Assembly (NCBI RefSeq): GCF_000185145.2
Contig: NZ_GL833116.1
Location: forward strand, 126,501-190,500
DNA length: 64,000 nucleotides
DNA from: Hoylesella oralis ATCC 33269
GTDB lineage: Bacteria > Bacteroidota > Bacteroidia > Bacteroidales > Bacteroidaceae
Direction: 5' to 3'
A model generated the notes under the pieces. It had not been told where the DNA came from. It made no database searches and saw only the letters and a program-made list of their open reading frames with translations. Below, one piece after another: positions 45,839-55,323 of the stretch; within the stretch, counting starts at the first letter, position 1; each line of letters starts with the position of its first letter. Position numbers and translations under genes: made by a program.

Positions 45839-46135
45839 ATGACGAAGCTTAAGTTGAAAATGCCGTCAGATATCGGTGATATCTTGACGCGTGAAGAGCT
45901 GAAACATGTTTTTGGTGGCTATGGATCGGAATCTGGTAGTGACTGGGATGAATTTGGCTCTGACAACATTTCAAAAGATGGATGTGGTACAGGAAAAACT
46001 CCAAAAATCGATGCCTGCCGTAATTTAAAATCTAGAGATAGATGTTGTTTTCATGAATATCCATCTGGAGCATTGTCATACGGAAAGTGTGTTAGTATTT
46101 ATGGTGGGCCTTTGCATTGTTCTGATTTAAATTAA
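45839..46135 (+). CDS. Double-glycine leader peptide precursor (6 Cys), cluster 2
   Basis: A 98-residue precursor. The leader MTKLKLKMPSDIGDILTREE-LKHVFGG aligns residue by residue with that of the cluster 1 precursor and ends in Gly26-Gly27, the expected C39 cutting site. The core of 71 residues is acidic at its start (SGSDWDEFGSD) and has six Cys (49, 60, 69, 70, 84, 94), enough for three disulfides. It does not resemble the cluster 1 core apart from an adjacent Cys-Cys pair, so the leaders are conserved and the cargos diverge. Mature function unknown. Confidence 0.8.
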   Translation: MTKLKLKMPSDIGDILTREELKHVFGGYGSESGSDWDEFGSDNISKDGCGTGKTPKIDACRNLKSRDRCCFHEYPSGALSYGKCVSIYGGPLHCSDLN

Positions 46136-46160
46136 CGGATATTAATCTGTTCTTTTCATT

Positions 46161-46198
46161 ATAGAAACTCGGTATTGTTTATTATATCGAGTTTCTAT
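46161..46198 (+). promoter_or_regulatory. Hairpin between the precursor gene and the outer-membrane protein gene
   Basis: ATAGAAACTCG (46161-46171) and CGAGTTTCTAT (46188-46198) form an 11-bp perfect stem with a 16-base loop, 25 bases after the precursor stop. There is no T-run. As in cluster 1, this could stabilise the precursor mRNA or reduce read-through. Confidence 0.55.
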
Positions 46199-46221
46199 AC
46201 AAAATAATTGTATATCTTTAA

Positions 46222-48990
46222 ATGAAACTCATGAAAGGTAGACTAATTCTTTTACTAATGTTGACTTTTTTCTGTTATGTAGGACAGGCCAATAATGAGG
46301 CACAAACTGCGCAAGGAAGGGTATTGGATAACATGACCGGTGAAGGAATCCCTGGAGCAAAGGTTATCTTAATGACCTCTGACAGCGTTATCATAGATAG
46401 TACAACCACCCTATCAATAAAGGCTGGAGAAAATATAGGCATGTATCATTTTAATAGCTTAAAGGATGTGGGGCATTATATTATCAAGGCAAGCAAGGAA
46501 GGCTATGAGGATAGCTACATGAACTGTGCTTTGAGAAGTAAGCGAGAATTTTATGTGGCAGTAAATCCTATACGTTTAGCAAAAGCTTCTCATGAATTGC
46601 CCGAAGTTATCGTGAAAGCAACTAAAATAAAAATGGTGGTTCAAGGTGATACGGTTGTCTATAATGCCGATGCATTCAACCTTGCCGATGGCAGCATGCT
46701 CGATGCACTGATTAGTAAGTTGCCGGGAGCGCAGCTGACAAAAGGCGGACAGATATTCGTCAATGGCAAATATATCCAGAGCCTTTTAGTGAATGGACAA
46801 GAGTTCTTTAATGGCAACCCTAAATTGGCTTTGGAGAATCTTCCTGCCTATACTGTCAATAAGATTAAGGTATATAATAAGGCTGGTTTCGCTTCGATGA
46901 CAGCCGGACATGACATGGGTGACAAAAGTTATGTGATGGATGTGAAGCTAAAGAAAGAATACGCCGTAGGGTATATGGGCAACATCGAAGCTGGAGCAGG
47001 AACGAAAAACAGATATATGGCGCGCGATTTTGGCATGAAGTTCTCAGACAAAGAACGTATAGGAGTATTTGCAAACATCAACAATCTCAACGATAACCAA
47101 CGAGCAGCTCTCAGCGGTGAGTGGGCTCCACAAGATGTCGGGGATGGTTTGTTGGCTACAAAGTCTATCGGCATGAACTATGGACGTATGCTTGATGGAA
47201 AAGAATCATGGGCAGGGAGTGAAAATTATTGGACACATACCAATGCCGACAATCAATCCATATCATCTACACAGACCTTCTTGCAGGGTGGCGACTCCTA
47301 CCAGCATAATCGGTATCAGTCTTTGAGAAGTTCTGATGCTTGGTATTCAAAAAATTCATTGTATCTCCAAAAGAAAGAATTCTACAGTATCAACGATCTT
47401 TCTCTATCATATATCCGCAGTCACGGTTTGAGCAACAGCAACACAGAAACATCCGATGAAAAGTCATTGCTTAACCGTATGCTTTCGGCAAACAGTTTGG
47501 AATCGAAAAATTTTGATTTTGGTTTGCGTAATGAAAATGGAATCAACATCATTGCAGATATGATCAGATGGAATTTTGACATCAACTACAACCGAAATAC
47601 CCAGAAGACATTCTCCATGAATGACCTGCAATATGAACAGAGTTCGCAGCCTCGTGACTATCGCAACCAATATATTGATCGCCTCAATCAGGATTTTAAG
47701 TTGTCAACTGGCATCAGCTATAATTTGGGATTCAGGAATATCAGCGTGCGGCCGGAGTATAATTATGTATACTCTTACAACAAAACTGACAACCCCCTCT
47801 ATCGTCTTGATAAACTTTCGGACAGAGACAGTAACTTGTTTAACAGGCTGCCATCAGCCATAGATGCGTTAGCGGATGTACTTGATAACAACAACACCTA
47901 CCATTTTACCGAATATCGAAATAGCCATCGGTTTAATATATATTATAATAATTTGCAAAGTAAACTCTTAAATTGTGAGATAATGATCAATCTGCCCATT
48001 CGTCTTGTCCATGCTAATCTTTATTATCAACGTAGGGGAAAACATGACGTATCGCATCAGAGCGTTTTCTTTGAACCAAAAATATCATTAAGGTCTAACT
48101 CATGGGAGATGAATGCGAAAATGAGTTCAGAATTACCCGACCTCACTACGATGGTAGATTACCGAGACGATAGTAACCCACTGAATATCATGCGGGGTAA
48201 TCCACAGCTGCGTGACATTCATCATTACGACATTGATGCCAACAGAACATTCAGAGGAAAGAAACAGATGCAGCTCAACGTTAAGATGGGATATCACCAG
48301 ACAGACAACGCTGTGGCTTACGGTCTGACTTTTAATAAACAAACAGGTGTCACAACCATTCAACCTATGAGTGTCAATGGCAATAGGAAATACAATATGG
48401 GAGTAGGATATACCCGCGCCCTGGATAAATCAGAAAAAGTTACCATTGACAACCAAATGTCCTTCAACTACAATCATAACGTAGACATGGCAATGGTAGA
48501 GGGATATACAGAAAGTCAACGAAGTATCGTGAATAACTGGCAGATAGGTGCTGTGTTGAAACTGAACTATCGTCCCAATGACAACTACGAATTCTCGCTT
48601 CATGGTGGAGGCAACTATTATCTCATTCACAGCAAACGTGATGGATTTACCAATATACATGCCGGTGATTATAATATTGGCATGAATGGTCAAATCACTT
48701 TGCCGTGGAAGTTCCAAATCACTACCGACCTTACAATGTTTGCTCGTCGCGGTTACCAACAACATGAAATGAATGCCACCGACTGGATATGGAATGCACA
48801 ACTTACTCGTAGTTTCATCAAAGGAAAACTTTTGGCTAAGCTCCAAGGATTTGATATTTTGCACCAGCTTTCCAACACACAATATGTAATGAATGCTCAA
48901 GGCCGAACAGAAACGTGGCACAACAGCATTCCCCGATATGTGATGTTCTCTCTATCTTGGCGCTTCAATGTAAACCCTCAAAAGCGCTAA
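46222..48990 (+). CDS. Outer-membrane beta-barrel protein with N-terminal regulatory-like domain
   Basis: A 922-residue protein with a signal peptide (MKLMKGRLILLLMLTFFCYVG), a carboxypeptidase-regulatory-like domain (residues about 30-120), a plug-like region (..DGSMLDALISKLPGAQLTKGGQIFVNGK..) and a long 'outer membrane beta-barrel' domain (PF14905-type) ending ..FSLSWRFNVNPQKR. Such proteins resemble TonB-dependent receptors but no clear TonB box is seen. In this cluster it may bind or guide the secreted peptide at the cell surface or act as its receptor; both are inference. It follows the precursor by 86 bases. Intact. Cluster 1 has a TlpA-like gene here instead. Confidence 0.75.
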   Translation: MKLMKGRLILLLMLTFFCYVGQANNEAQTAQGRVLDNMTGEGIPGAKVILMTSDSVIIDSTTTLSIKAGENIGMYHFNSLKDVGHYIIKASKEGYEDSYMNCALRSKREFYVAVNPIRLAKASHELPEVIVKATKIKMVVQGDTVVYNADAFNLADGSMLDALISKLPGAQLTKGGQIFVNGKYIQSLLVNGQEFFNGNPKLALENLPAYTVNKIKVYNKAGFASMTAGHDMGDKSYVMDVKLKKEYAVGYMGNIEAGAGTKNRYMARDFGMKFSDKERIGVFANINNLNDNQRAALSGEWAPQDVGDGLLATKSIGMNYGRMLDGKESWAGSENYWTHTNADNQSISSTQTFLQGGDSYQHNRYQSLRSSDAWYSKNSLYLQKKEFYSINDLSLSYIRSHGLSNSNTETSDEKSLLNRMLSANSLESKNFDFGLRNENGINIIADMIRWNFDINYNRNTQKTFSMNDLQYEQSSQPRDYRNQYIDRLNQDFKLSTGISYNLGFRNISVRPEYNYVYSYNKTDNPLYRLDKLSDRDSNLFNRLPSAIDALADVLDNNNTYHFTEYRNSHRFNIYYNNLQSKLLNCEIMINLPIRLVHANLYYQRRGKHDVSHQSVFFEPKISLRSNSWEMNAKMSSELPDLTTMVDYRDDSNPLNIMRGNPQLRDIHHYDIDANRTFRGKKQMQLNVKMGYHQTDNAVAYGLTFNKQTGVTTIQPMSVNGNRKYNMGVGYTRALDKSEKVTIDNQMSFNYNHNVDMAMVEGYTESQRSIVNNWQIGAVLKLNYRPNDNYEFSLHGGGNYYLIHSKRDGFTNIHAGDYNIGMNGQITLPWKFQITTDLTMFARRGYQQHEMNATDWIWNAQLTRSFIKGKLLAKLQGFDILHQLSNTQYVMNAQGRTETWHNSIPRYVMFSLSWRFNVNPQKR

Positions 48991-49033
48991 AGTACTTGAA
49001 AATAACAAATAACGTTCTACTTTCATATAAGAA

Positions 49034-49690
49034 ATGAATAAAATACCGGTATATGTTCCTAATCTCAAAGAGAGGGCAGAAAGAAAAGATTCTATTTTAA
49101 ATCAATTTAAAATGAAGCCTGAGTTTGTATTAACTATCGTTCCTGCTATTAAAAATAAAATAGGAGCTTGGGGATTATGGCAGACGTTTATTAAGATAGT
49201 TGAAGAAGAATATAGGAAAGGAAGTGATTTCTTTATTTTTTGTGAAGATGATCATGTTTTTACAAAAAATTATAGTAATCAATATCTGTTAGAAAATATA
49301 ATAGCAGCTAATGAAAGAAATGCAGACCTGCTATGTGGAGGTGTGAGCTGGTTACATGATGCGATACAATGTACTGAGCACCTTTTTTGGATTAAAGCAT
49401 TTAACGGACTCCAATTTACGGTTATTTATAAACGGTTCTATAAGAAAATTTTAGAGTCTAATCTTGATGAAGGATATGTTACGGATTTCTATTTATCAAC
49501 ATTTAGCGATAATAAATTTGTCATGTATCCTTTCATTTCACGGCAACGAGAATTCGGCTATTCAGACGTAACGACAACGAATAATCAAAAAGGATATGTT
49601 GATAAATTATTTCGTCACACATCAAAATCGTTGAATATCTTGAATAAGGTTAAGTTGTTTTATCAAAATATAGCCCATGAAATACAATAA
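49034..49690 (+). CDS. GT25-like glycosyltransferase, first of a tandem pair (cluster 2)
   Basis: A 218-residue protein with NLKERAERK near residue 10, GLWQT at 47-51, CEDDH at 70-74 and FGYSD near the C-terminus. Same length and motif order as 15552-16208, its counterpart in cluster 1. Cytosolic by prediction. Overlaps the start of the next gene by 14 bases. The acceptor is unknown; its fixed place before the exporter in both clusters argues for action on the precursor peptide before export. Confidence 0.75.
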   Translation: MNKIPVYVPNLKERAERKDSILNQFKMKPEFVLTIVPAIKNKIGAWGLWQTFIKIVEEEYRKGSDFFIFCEDDHVFTKNYSNQYLLENIIAANERNADLLCGGVSWLHDAIQCTEHLFWIKAFNGLQFTVIYKRFYKKILESNLDEGYVTDFYLSTFSDNKFVMYPFISRQREFGYSDVTTTNNQKGYVDKLFRHTSKSLNILNKVKLFYQNIAHEIQ

Positions 49691-50336
49691 TATTTATATT
49701 CCAACTTATGTGATCAATCTACCCGAGCGTATAGATCGCAGAAAAAGTGTAGAAGCCGAGTTCAAAGATAAAACAGAGTTTGAATTACACATAGTGGAAG
49801 CTATCAAGCATCCCATTGGTGCAATTGGACTTTGGAAAAGCATTACAAGTATTATAAAAAAAGTTGCTCAAAAAGGTGAAGATGATGTAATTATTATTTG
49901 TGAAGATGAGCATGTTTTTACAGAGAATTATCAGAGAGATAAGTTTTTAGATCAAGTAATGAGATGTGCACAGTTTGGAACTCAGATACTTTTTGGAGGA
50001 ATTGGAGGGTTCGGAAAAGCGGTCCCTATAGAGTCTGAGCTTTTTTGGATTGACTGGAACTGGTGTACTCAATTTATGGTCATCTATCAATCTGCTTTTG
50101 ATAAGATTTTGAATACAAGATTCACAAAAAAGGACGTGGTAGATGAATATTTAGGCAAGATTATTCCTAACAAAGTGGTAATTCATCCCTTTATTTCTAT
50201 ACAAAAGGAGTTTGGGTATTCTGATATAACAAAAGGAAATGAAAGAGTAGGACAAATTGGTAAATACTTTGACGACGCAGACTTAAGGCTGAAAACTTAT
50301 GAACATATTGTCAAAAAATATGATATAATGCTCTAA
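49677..50336 (+). CDS. GT25-like glycosyltransferase, second of a tandem pair (cluster 2)
   Basis: A 219-residue protein with NLPERIDRR near residue 14, GLWKS at 51-55, CEDEH at 75-79 and FGYSD. The third acidic residue of the CEDDH motif is Glu here instead of Asp, the only variation among the four GT25-like genes. Counterpart of 14869-15543. The stop (TAA at 50334-50336) is one base before the ATG of the exporter, so the large repeat begins exactly where this gene ends. Confidence 0.75.
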   Translation: MKYNNIYIPTYVINLPERIDRRKSVEAEFKDKTEFELHIVEAIKHPIGAIGLWKSITSIIKKVAQKGEDDVIIICEDEHVFTENYQRDKFLDQVMRCAQFGTQILFGGIGGFGKAVPIESELFWIDWNWCTQFMVIYQSAFDKILNTRFTKKDVVDEYLGKIIPNKVVIHPFISIQKEFGYSDITKGNERVGQIGKYFDDADLRLKTYEHIVKKYDIML

Positions 50337-50337
50337 G

Positions 50338-51279
50338 ATGAAATTTCCTCATTACTGTCAACTTGATGCAATGGACTGCGGTCCCTCGTGTTTGCGTATG
50401 ATTGCCAAATATTATGGGAGAAGTTATACTTTGCAAACTCTTCGCGAACGATGCTTTATTACTCGTGAAGGTGTCTCTATGCTTGGTATCAGTGATGCCG
50501 CAGAATATATTGGTTTTAGGACTATCGGAGTCAGGATTTCATTTGACCAGCTTATCAAAGAAGCCAATTTACCTTGTATACTACATTGGAACCAGAACCA
50601 TTTTGTCGTCTGCTACCGCATAGAATGCCATAAGAATGGCGAAGTGAGCTTATACATCGCCGATCCGGCTTCAAGAAAGCTGATATATCATAAAGAAGAG
50701 TTCTTAAGATGCTGGATATCAAAAAAAGAAAACTCTACAGATACAGGTACAGCTTTATTACTTGAACCTAGTCCGCTCTTTGATAGCATCGATGACGAAA
50801 AGCGATCATCACGCAGAGATTTTGCTTTCTTTGTGAAGTATCTCCTTCCATATAAGAGTCAGTTTGCCCAATTGATCATCGGAATGTTGGTTGGAAGTGG
50901 AATACAAATGATATTTCCATTTCTTACGCAAGCCTTAGTTGATACTGGTATTAGAGACCGTAATTTAAGTTTTATTACGCTGATCCTCATTACTCAATTG
51001 CTGCTGTTTATATCCCAGCTTGCTGTCGGTTTTATCCGTAGTTGGATTATGCTCCATATCAATTCCAGAATAGATATTGCCCTCATCTCTGATTTTCTCA
51101 TGAAGCTGATGACACTTCCTCTTCATTATTTTGACACAAAGATGACGGGAGACATTATGCAGAGAATTGGAGACCATGGACGTATCAAGTCTTTTCTGAT
51201 GGGTTCCTCGATTAATATTATTTTTTCTTTTTTAATTTTATCATTTTTAGTATTATTCTGGGATATTATAATTGGATGA
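50338..51279 (+). CDS. C39 ABC exporter, N-terminal part (peptidase plus membrane segments), copy 2
   Basis: Identical to the 13850-14791 frame: C39 peptidase with Cys14, His88, Asp109, then exporter membrane segments, ending in a TGA at 51277-51279 that overlaps the next ATG. As the peptidase alone cannot transport, function needs either the -1 shift at 51228-51234 that joins it to the next frame, or assembly of two separately made halves. It is expected to cut after Gly-Gly of the precursors in this window. Starts one base after the GT25-like gene. Confidence 0.85.
   Translation: MKFPHYCQLDAMDCGPSCLRMIAKYYGRSYTLQTLRERCFITREGVSMLGISDAAEYIGFRTIGVRISFDQLIKEANLPCILHWNQNHFVVCYRIECHKNGEVSLYIADPASRKLIYHKEEFLRCWISKKENSTDTGTALLLEPSPLFDSIDDEKRSSRRDFAFFVKYLLPYKSQFAQLIIGMLVGSGIQMIFPFLTQALVDTGIRDRNLSFITLILITQLLLFISQLAVGFIRSWIMLHINSRIDIALISDFLMKLMTLPLHYFDTKMTGDIMQRIGDHGRIKSFLMGSSINIIFSFLILSFLVLFWDIIIG
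51228..51234 (+). promoter_or_regulatory. TTTTTTA slippery heptamer in the exporter gene, copy 2
   Basis: Zero-frame codons are ..TCT TTT TTA ATT.. , so T TTT TTA has the X XXY YYZ phase for -1 slippage. After the shift the frame reads on from AAT at 51234 without a stop through 52541, giving a predicted 734-residue exporter. A further T6 run lies just upstream (51221-51226). Confidence 0.6.
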
Positions 51280-52541
51280 TATTAGTAATTTTCCTATTTG
51301 GAAATACTTTATATATGATCTGGATTCTTGCATTCATGAAATACAGACGCATACTGGACATCAAAAGATTTAATCAATCGGCAGGAGAACAAAGCAAGAT
51401 TATCCAACTGATACAGGGCATGCAGGAGATTAAGCTTAATAACTGTGAAAAACAGAAACGATGGGAATGGGAGCGCATTCAGGTCAAACTTTTTAAAATA
51501 GGCGTTAAAGGACTGACTATCGGACAGATACAACAAACGGGCTCTGTTTTCTTTACCCAAAGTACGAGCATTATTGTATCGTTTATCGCTGCAAAGGCAG
51601 TGGTGGATGGAAATATGACTCTTGGTATGATGATGTCCCTTACATACATTATTGGACAGGTTTCTGCTCCTATTGGTGAATTTATCGGTTTCGCCCAGTC
51701 TTATCAAGATGCCAAAATTAGTTTGGAACGTTTAAATGAAATTCATAGAAAGCGTGATGAAGAATTTAATATAACTTCGAAGCTTAATTACTTACCAGAA
51801 GTGAGAGATATTTATTTTGAGAATGTTACTTTTAGCTATAGTGGAGCGGACAGGGATTATGCGCTTGAAGATGTCACTTTGACTATACCACAGCATAAGG
51901 TTACTGCTATAGTAGGTTCTAGTGGAAGCGGGAAAACGACCTTGGTCAAATTACTACAGGGCTTTTATTCTCCTAATAGAGGCAATATCAGGATCGGAAG
52001 CACCCCTTTAAAGATGATTAATCCCCACCTATGGAGAAGTAAGACAGGTTCTGTCATGCAAGAAAGTTATATATTCTCTGATACTATTGCTAAAAATATA
52101 GCAATCAGTACAGACGAAGTCAATATAGAAAGATTGAGACATGCCGTACAGGTAGCGAATATTCAGGATTTCATTAATGATCTCCCTATGGCCTATGATA
52201 CAAAGATTGGAATGGAAGGTAGTGGAATTAGCCAAGGACAAAGACAAAGAATCTTGATAGCCAGAGCTGTGTATAAGGATCCAGAGTACATATTCCTCGA
52301 TGAAGCTACTAATTCTCTTGACGCAAACAATGAGAAGATAATCATGGATAATCTTCAAGAATTTTATAAGGGAAGAACTGTATTTATTGTTGCGCACCGT
52401 CTCAGCACTGTTAGGAATGCCGATAATATAATCGTTTTGGAAAAAGGAAAGATTGTTGAACAGGGAACTCATGAGGAACTTACTATAAAGCATGGGGCTT
52501 ACTATACTTTGGTTAAGAATCAATTAGAGCTTGGAAAATAA
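51276..52541 (+). CDS. C39 ABC exporter, C-terminal part (membrane segments plus ATPase), copy 2
   Basis: Identical to 12588-13853: final membrane helices and a complete ABC ATPase domain with Walker A GSSGSGKTT, signature SGISQGQRQR and Walker B YIFLDEAT. The frame is open upstream to the heptamer at 51228, and that upstream sequence (..NFIIFSIILGYYNW..) fits the usual exporter helix better than the zero-frame end of the first part. The HlyD-like gene starts 5 bases later. Confidence 0.85.
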   Translation: MILVIFLFGNTLYMIWILAFMKYRRILDIKRFNQSAGEQSKIIQLIQGMQEIKLNNCEKQKRWEWERIQVKLFKIGVKGLTIGQIQQTGSVFFTQSTSIIVSFIAAKAVVDGNMTLGMMMSLTYIIGQVSAPIGEFIGFAQSYQDAKISLERLNEIHRKRDEEFNITSKLNYLPEVRDIYFENVTFSYSGADRDYALEDVTLTIPQHKVTAIVGSSGSGKTTLVKLLQGFYSPNRGNIRIGSTPLKMINPHLWRSKTGSVMQESYIFSDTIAKNIAISTDEVNIERLRHAVQVANIQDFINDLPMAYDTKIGMEGSGISQGQRQRILIARAVYKDPEYIFLDEATNSLDANNEKIIMDNLQEFYKGRTVFIVAHRLSTVRNADNIIVLEKGKIVEQGTHEELTIKHGAYYTLVKNQLELGK

Positions 52542-52546
52542 GGATA

Positions 52547-53860
52547 ATGGAAGATACTGTTGATAAAAATAGTAAAATAGAACTTCGCAGTGAAGAAGTT
52601 CAAGAAATGATGGGACAAATACCATCATGGATTTTGCAATGGGGAATTACTGTTATAGCAATTGTCCTTTTTGGACTATTATTGGGTAGTTATTTCTTTA
52701 AATATCCTGATACGCTCATAGCTCCAGTTGTCATTACATCATCATCTACGCCTGTAGAACTTAATGCCTATGCTACTGGAAAACTTGAGAATCTCTTCGT
52801 TCGCGATAAACAAAATGTACAGGCGGGAGACTATTTAGCTATTATAGAAAATAATGCGAATTCGCAAGATGTTCTAATGTTAAATAAAATCTTCCAAAAA
52901 TGGCAATCTAAGAATTTATCTTCATCCCTTTTATATAAAAAACTTAAAGGGTATACTTTGAGATTAGGAGATGTGCAGTTGCCATATTCTGGTTTTATGG
53001 AAGCCCTTCAATATTACATTCTCTATACCAAAACTAATTATTATCCTCAGAAATTGGCGTTAAAACAGAACCAGCTGTCTAAGCAGGTAGAATTGGATTT
53101 AAATAGAAAACACGAATATATCTTACATGCGCAACAGGCAGATATTTCTAAGAATATATATCTTCGGGATTCTGCTCTGTTTGCAAAAAAGATTAAGACA
53201 GGTGAAGAATTTGATAATTCCCGTTACACCTATTTACAGAGTCATCAAACACAGCTTAATGATATCCGTACACAGAAAGAAGTTCAAATGCAGAAATTAC
53301 AGGATAGAGAAGTTATGTTAGATTTGGAGCAGCAATATAAAGAAACACATGAAAAGAGCATTTTGGAGCTGAACAGAGCTGCAGACCAACTAGGGAATGC
53401 TATCAAATTATGGCAAAAAAACTATCTAATTGTAGCTCCAATTGCTGGCTACGTGAATATGATGAGTGTTTGGAGTAAAAACCAAAATGTTACAGCAGGA
53501 GAACTCATTATGATAGTAATGCCTAAAACACCTACCGAATCAATCGGAAAGGCTAAGTTTCCTGCACTCGGAGCCGGGAGAATACAAATTAATCAGCGGG
53601 TTATTACACGACTTAATAATTATCCTGATGAAGAGTTCGGGTTTATTGAAGGGATAGTTTCCAATATTTCTGATATTCCCGATAAGGACGGTAACTATAT
53701 TGTTGAAATCAAATTTCCGAATCATCTAAGGACCAATTATGGAAAGAATCTGCCACAAACAAAACAGATATTAGGCAACGCACAAATCATCATAAAAGAT
53801 AAGCGATTGATAGAGAATTTTATTCAACCACTTGAGAAAATATTTAAGAATAAGATATGA
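52547..53860 (+). CDS. HlyD-like membrane fusion protein, copy 2
   Basis: 437 residues, same as the cluster 1 copy apart from Arg in place of Lys in GAGRIQ. One N-terminal membrane anchor, a lipoyl-like half motif, a long coiled coil (about 170-280) and the second half of the barrel-sandwich part. It bridges the exporter in the inner membrane and TolC in the outer membrane. Overlaps the TolC-like start by four bases. Confidence 0.88.
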   Translation: MEDTVDKNSKIELRSEEVQEMMGQIPSWILQWGITVIAIVLFGLLLGSYFFKYPDTLIAPVVITSSSTPVELNAYATGKLENLFVRDKQNVQAGDYLAIIENNANSQDVLMLNKIFQKWQSKNLSSSLLYKKLKGYTLRLGDVQLPYSGFMEALQYYILYTKTNYYPQKLALKQNQLSKQVELDLNRKHEYILHAQQADISKNIYLRDSALFAKKIKTGEEFDNSRYTYLQSHQTQLNDIRTQKEVQMQKLQDREVMLDLEQQYKETHEKSILELNRAADQLGNAIKLWQKNYLIVAPIAGYVNMMSVWSKNQNVTAGELIMIVMPKTPTESIGKAKFPALGAGRIQINQRVITRLNNYPDEEFGFIEGIVSNISDIPDKDGNYIVEIKFPNHLRTNYGKNLPQTKQILGNAQIIIKDKRLIENFIQPLEKIFKNKI

Positions 53861-55323
53861 GAAAGAGCATTTATATAGTCATTACGGCATCCTTTATCTG
53901 CATAGCTTGTGTGGCGCAAAATAAATATTCTCTTCAGACGATTATAAATATTGCTAAAGAACGGTCTGTCTCAATTCAGAAGGCTAAAAATGAGTTGAAC
54001 GTGTATCGTTGGCAATATAGTAATTATAAAGCAGAAAGATTGCTTACATTAACCTTGACACTTACGCCATTTCAGTATAGTCGCAATATTATAAAGAGAT
54101 ATATTTCAGATTCTGATAGAGATGAATATCGATCTCAGAGGTCATTATATTCCTATGGCAATCTGCAATTAACTCAGAATGTGAATTTTACAGGCGGTAC
54201 TCTATACGCAGTTTCTGAATTAGGCTTTTTAAGAACCTTTGGTTCTACTACTTACAATCAGTTCTCAACAGTGCCGTATCGAATAGGATATAGCCAGTCT
54301 CTCTTTGGGTATAATCGCTTTAAATGGGACAGGAAGATAGAGCCGTTGAAATATGAAACTGCTAAGCGAAAATATGCCTATGCTATAGAAACTACAACTT
54401 ATGCTACAGCAAATCTCTTTTTTGATTTGTGTCTTGCAAAAGAAAATTTGGACTTAGCGCTCGATCAAGTAGAGAAATCAGATACATTGCTTATCATAGG
54501 AGAAACCTTATTTAAGCATGATGCATTATCTAAATCTAATTTGCTGGCTCTAAGACTAAATAAAATGGAACAGGAAGATGAACTGTTGAAAAATAGAAAT
54601 GAATATCAAAAAAAGATGTTCCAACTATTATCTTATATTGGTATAGAAGATGACGATAGCATACAAATAGAATTACCTACTAATCGCCCTACTATAGCTA
54701 TTCTGTATCGAACAGCATTGGAAGAGTGTAGGAGGAATAACCCGTCTTATTTGGAAATGAGTCAAAATATTTTATCTGCTTCAAAAGATCTTGATAAAAC
54801 TAAAAAAGAGCGTTTTTTTGATACCAATATTGATGTTAGTATTGGTAGCAATCAATATTCTGATAAATTCAAAGAAGCTTATCGGAATTTGCTTCAACAA
54901 GAGGTCATATCTATAGGAATTACTATTCCCCTGATAGATTGGGGAATCAGAAATGGGAGATATAAAATAGCAAAGAGTGCGTTGGAAACAGTTAGAGCTG
55001 AAGAGAAACAAAGAATTCAAGAGCTTGAGCAAGAGATATTTGCAACTGTCAATAATTATCAAGTACAACAAAATGTTTATGATAGAGCATTGAAAGCATT
55101 TACTCTGTCTAAAACCATATATGTTGAAACACTAGAAAAATTTAAATTAGGGGCAGCTGATGTAAAAGAACTAAAAGATGCAATGACTACGATAAAGGAA
55201 TCACATCGCAGATATGTAAATGCTTTATGTGAAAGTTGGTTAAGCTATATGAATATCAGACGATTAACCTTATACGATTTTGTGAAACACACAAGTCTAA
55301 CCATAGTAGACTTTGACAATTAG
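53857..55323 (+). CDS. TolC-like outer-membrane efflux protein, copy 2
   Basis: 488 residues, identical to the copy at 9806-11272, with signal peptide and TolC-type helical repeats. Last gene of operon 2. The repeat ends shortly after its stop and an integrase gene on the other strand follows. Confidence 0.85.
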   Translation: MRKSIYIVITASFICIACVAQNKYSLQTIINIAKERSVSIQKAKNELNVYRWQYSNYKAERLLTLTLTLTPFQYSRNIIKRYISDSDRDEYRSQRSLYSYGNLQLTQNVNFTGGTLYAVSELGFLRTFGSTTYNQFSTVPYRIGYSQSLFGYNRFKWDRKIEPLKYETAKRKYAYAIETTTYATANLFFDLCLAKENLDLALDQVEKSDTLLIIGETLFKHDALSKSNLLALRLNKMEQEDELLKNRNEYQKKMFQLLSYIGIEDDDSIQIELPTNRPTIAILYRTALEECRRNNPSYLEMSQNILSASKDLDKTKKERFFDTNIDVSIGSNQYSDKFKEAYRNLLQQEVISIGITIPLIDWGIRNGRYKIAKSALETVRAEEKQRIQELEQEIFATVNNYQVQQNVYDRALKAFTLSKTIYVETLEKFKLGAADVKELKDAMTTIKESHRRYVNALCESWLSYMNIRRLTLYDFVKHTSLTIVDFDN

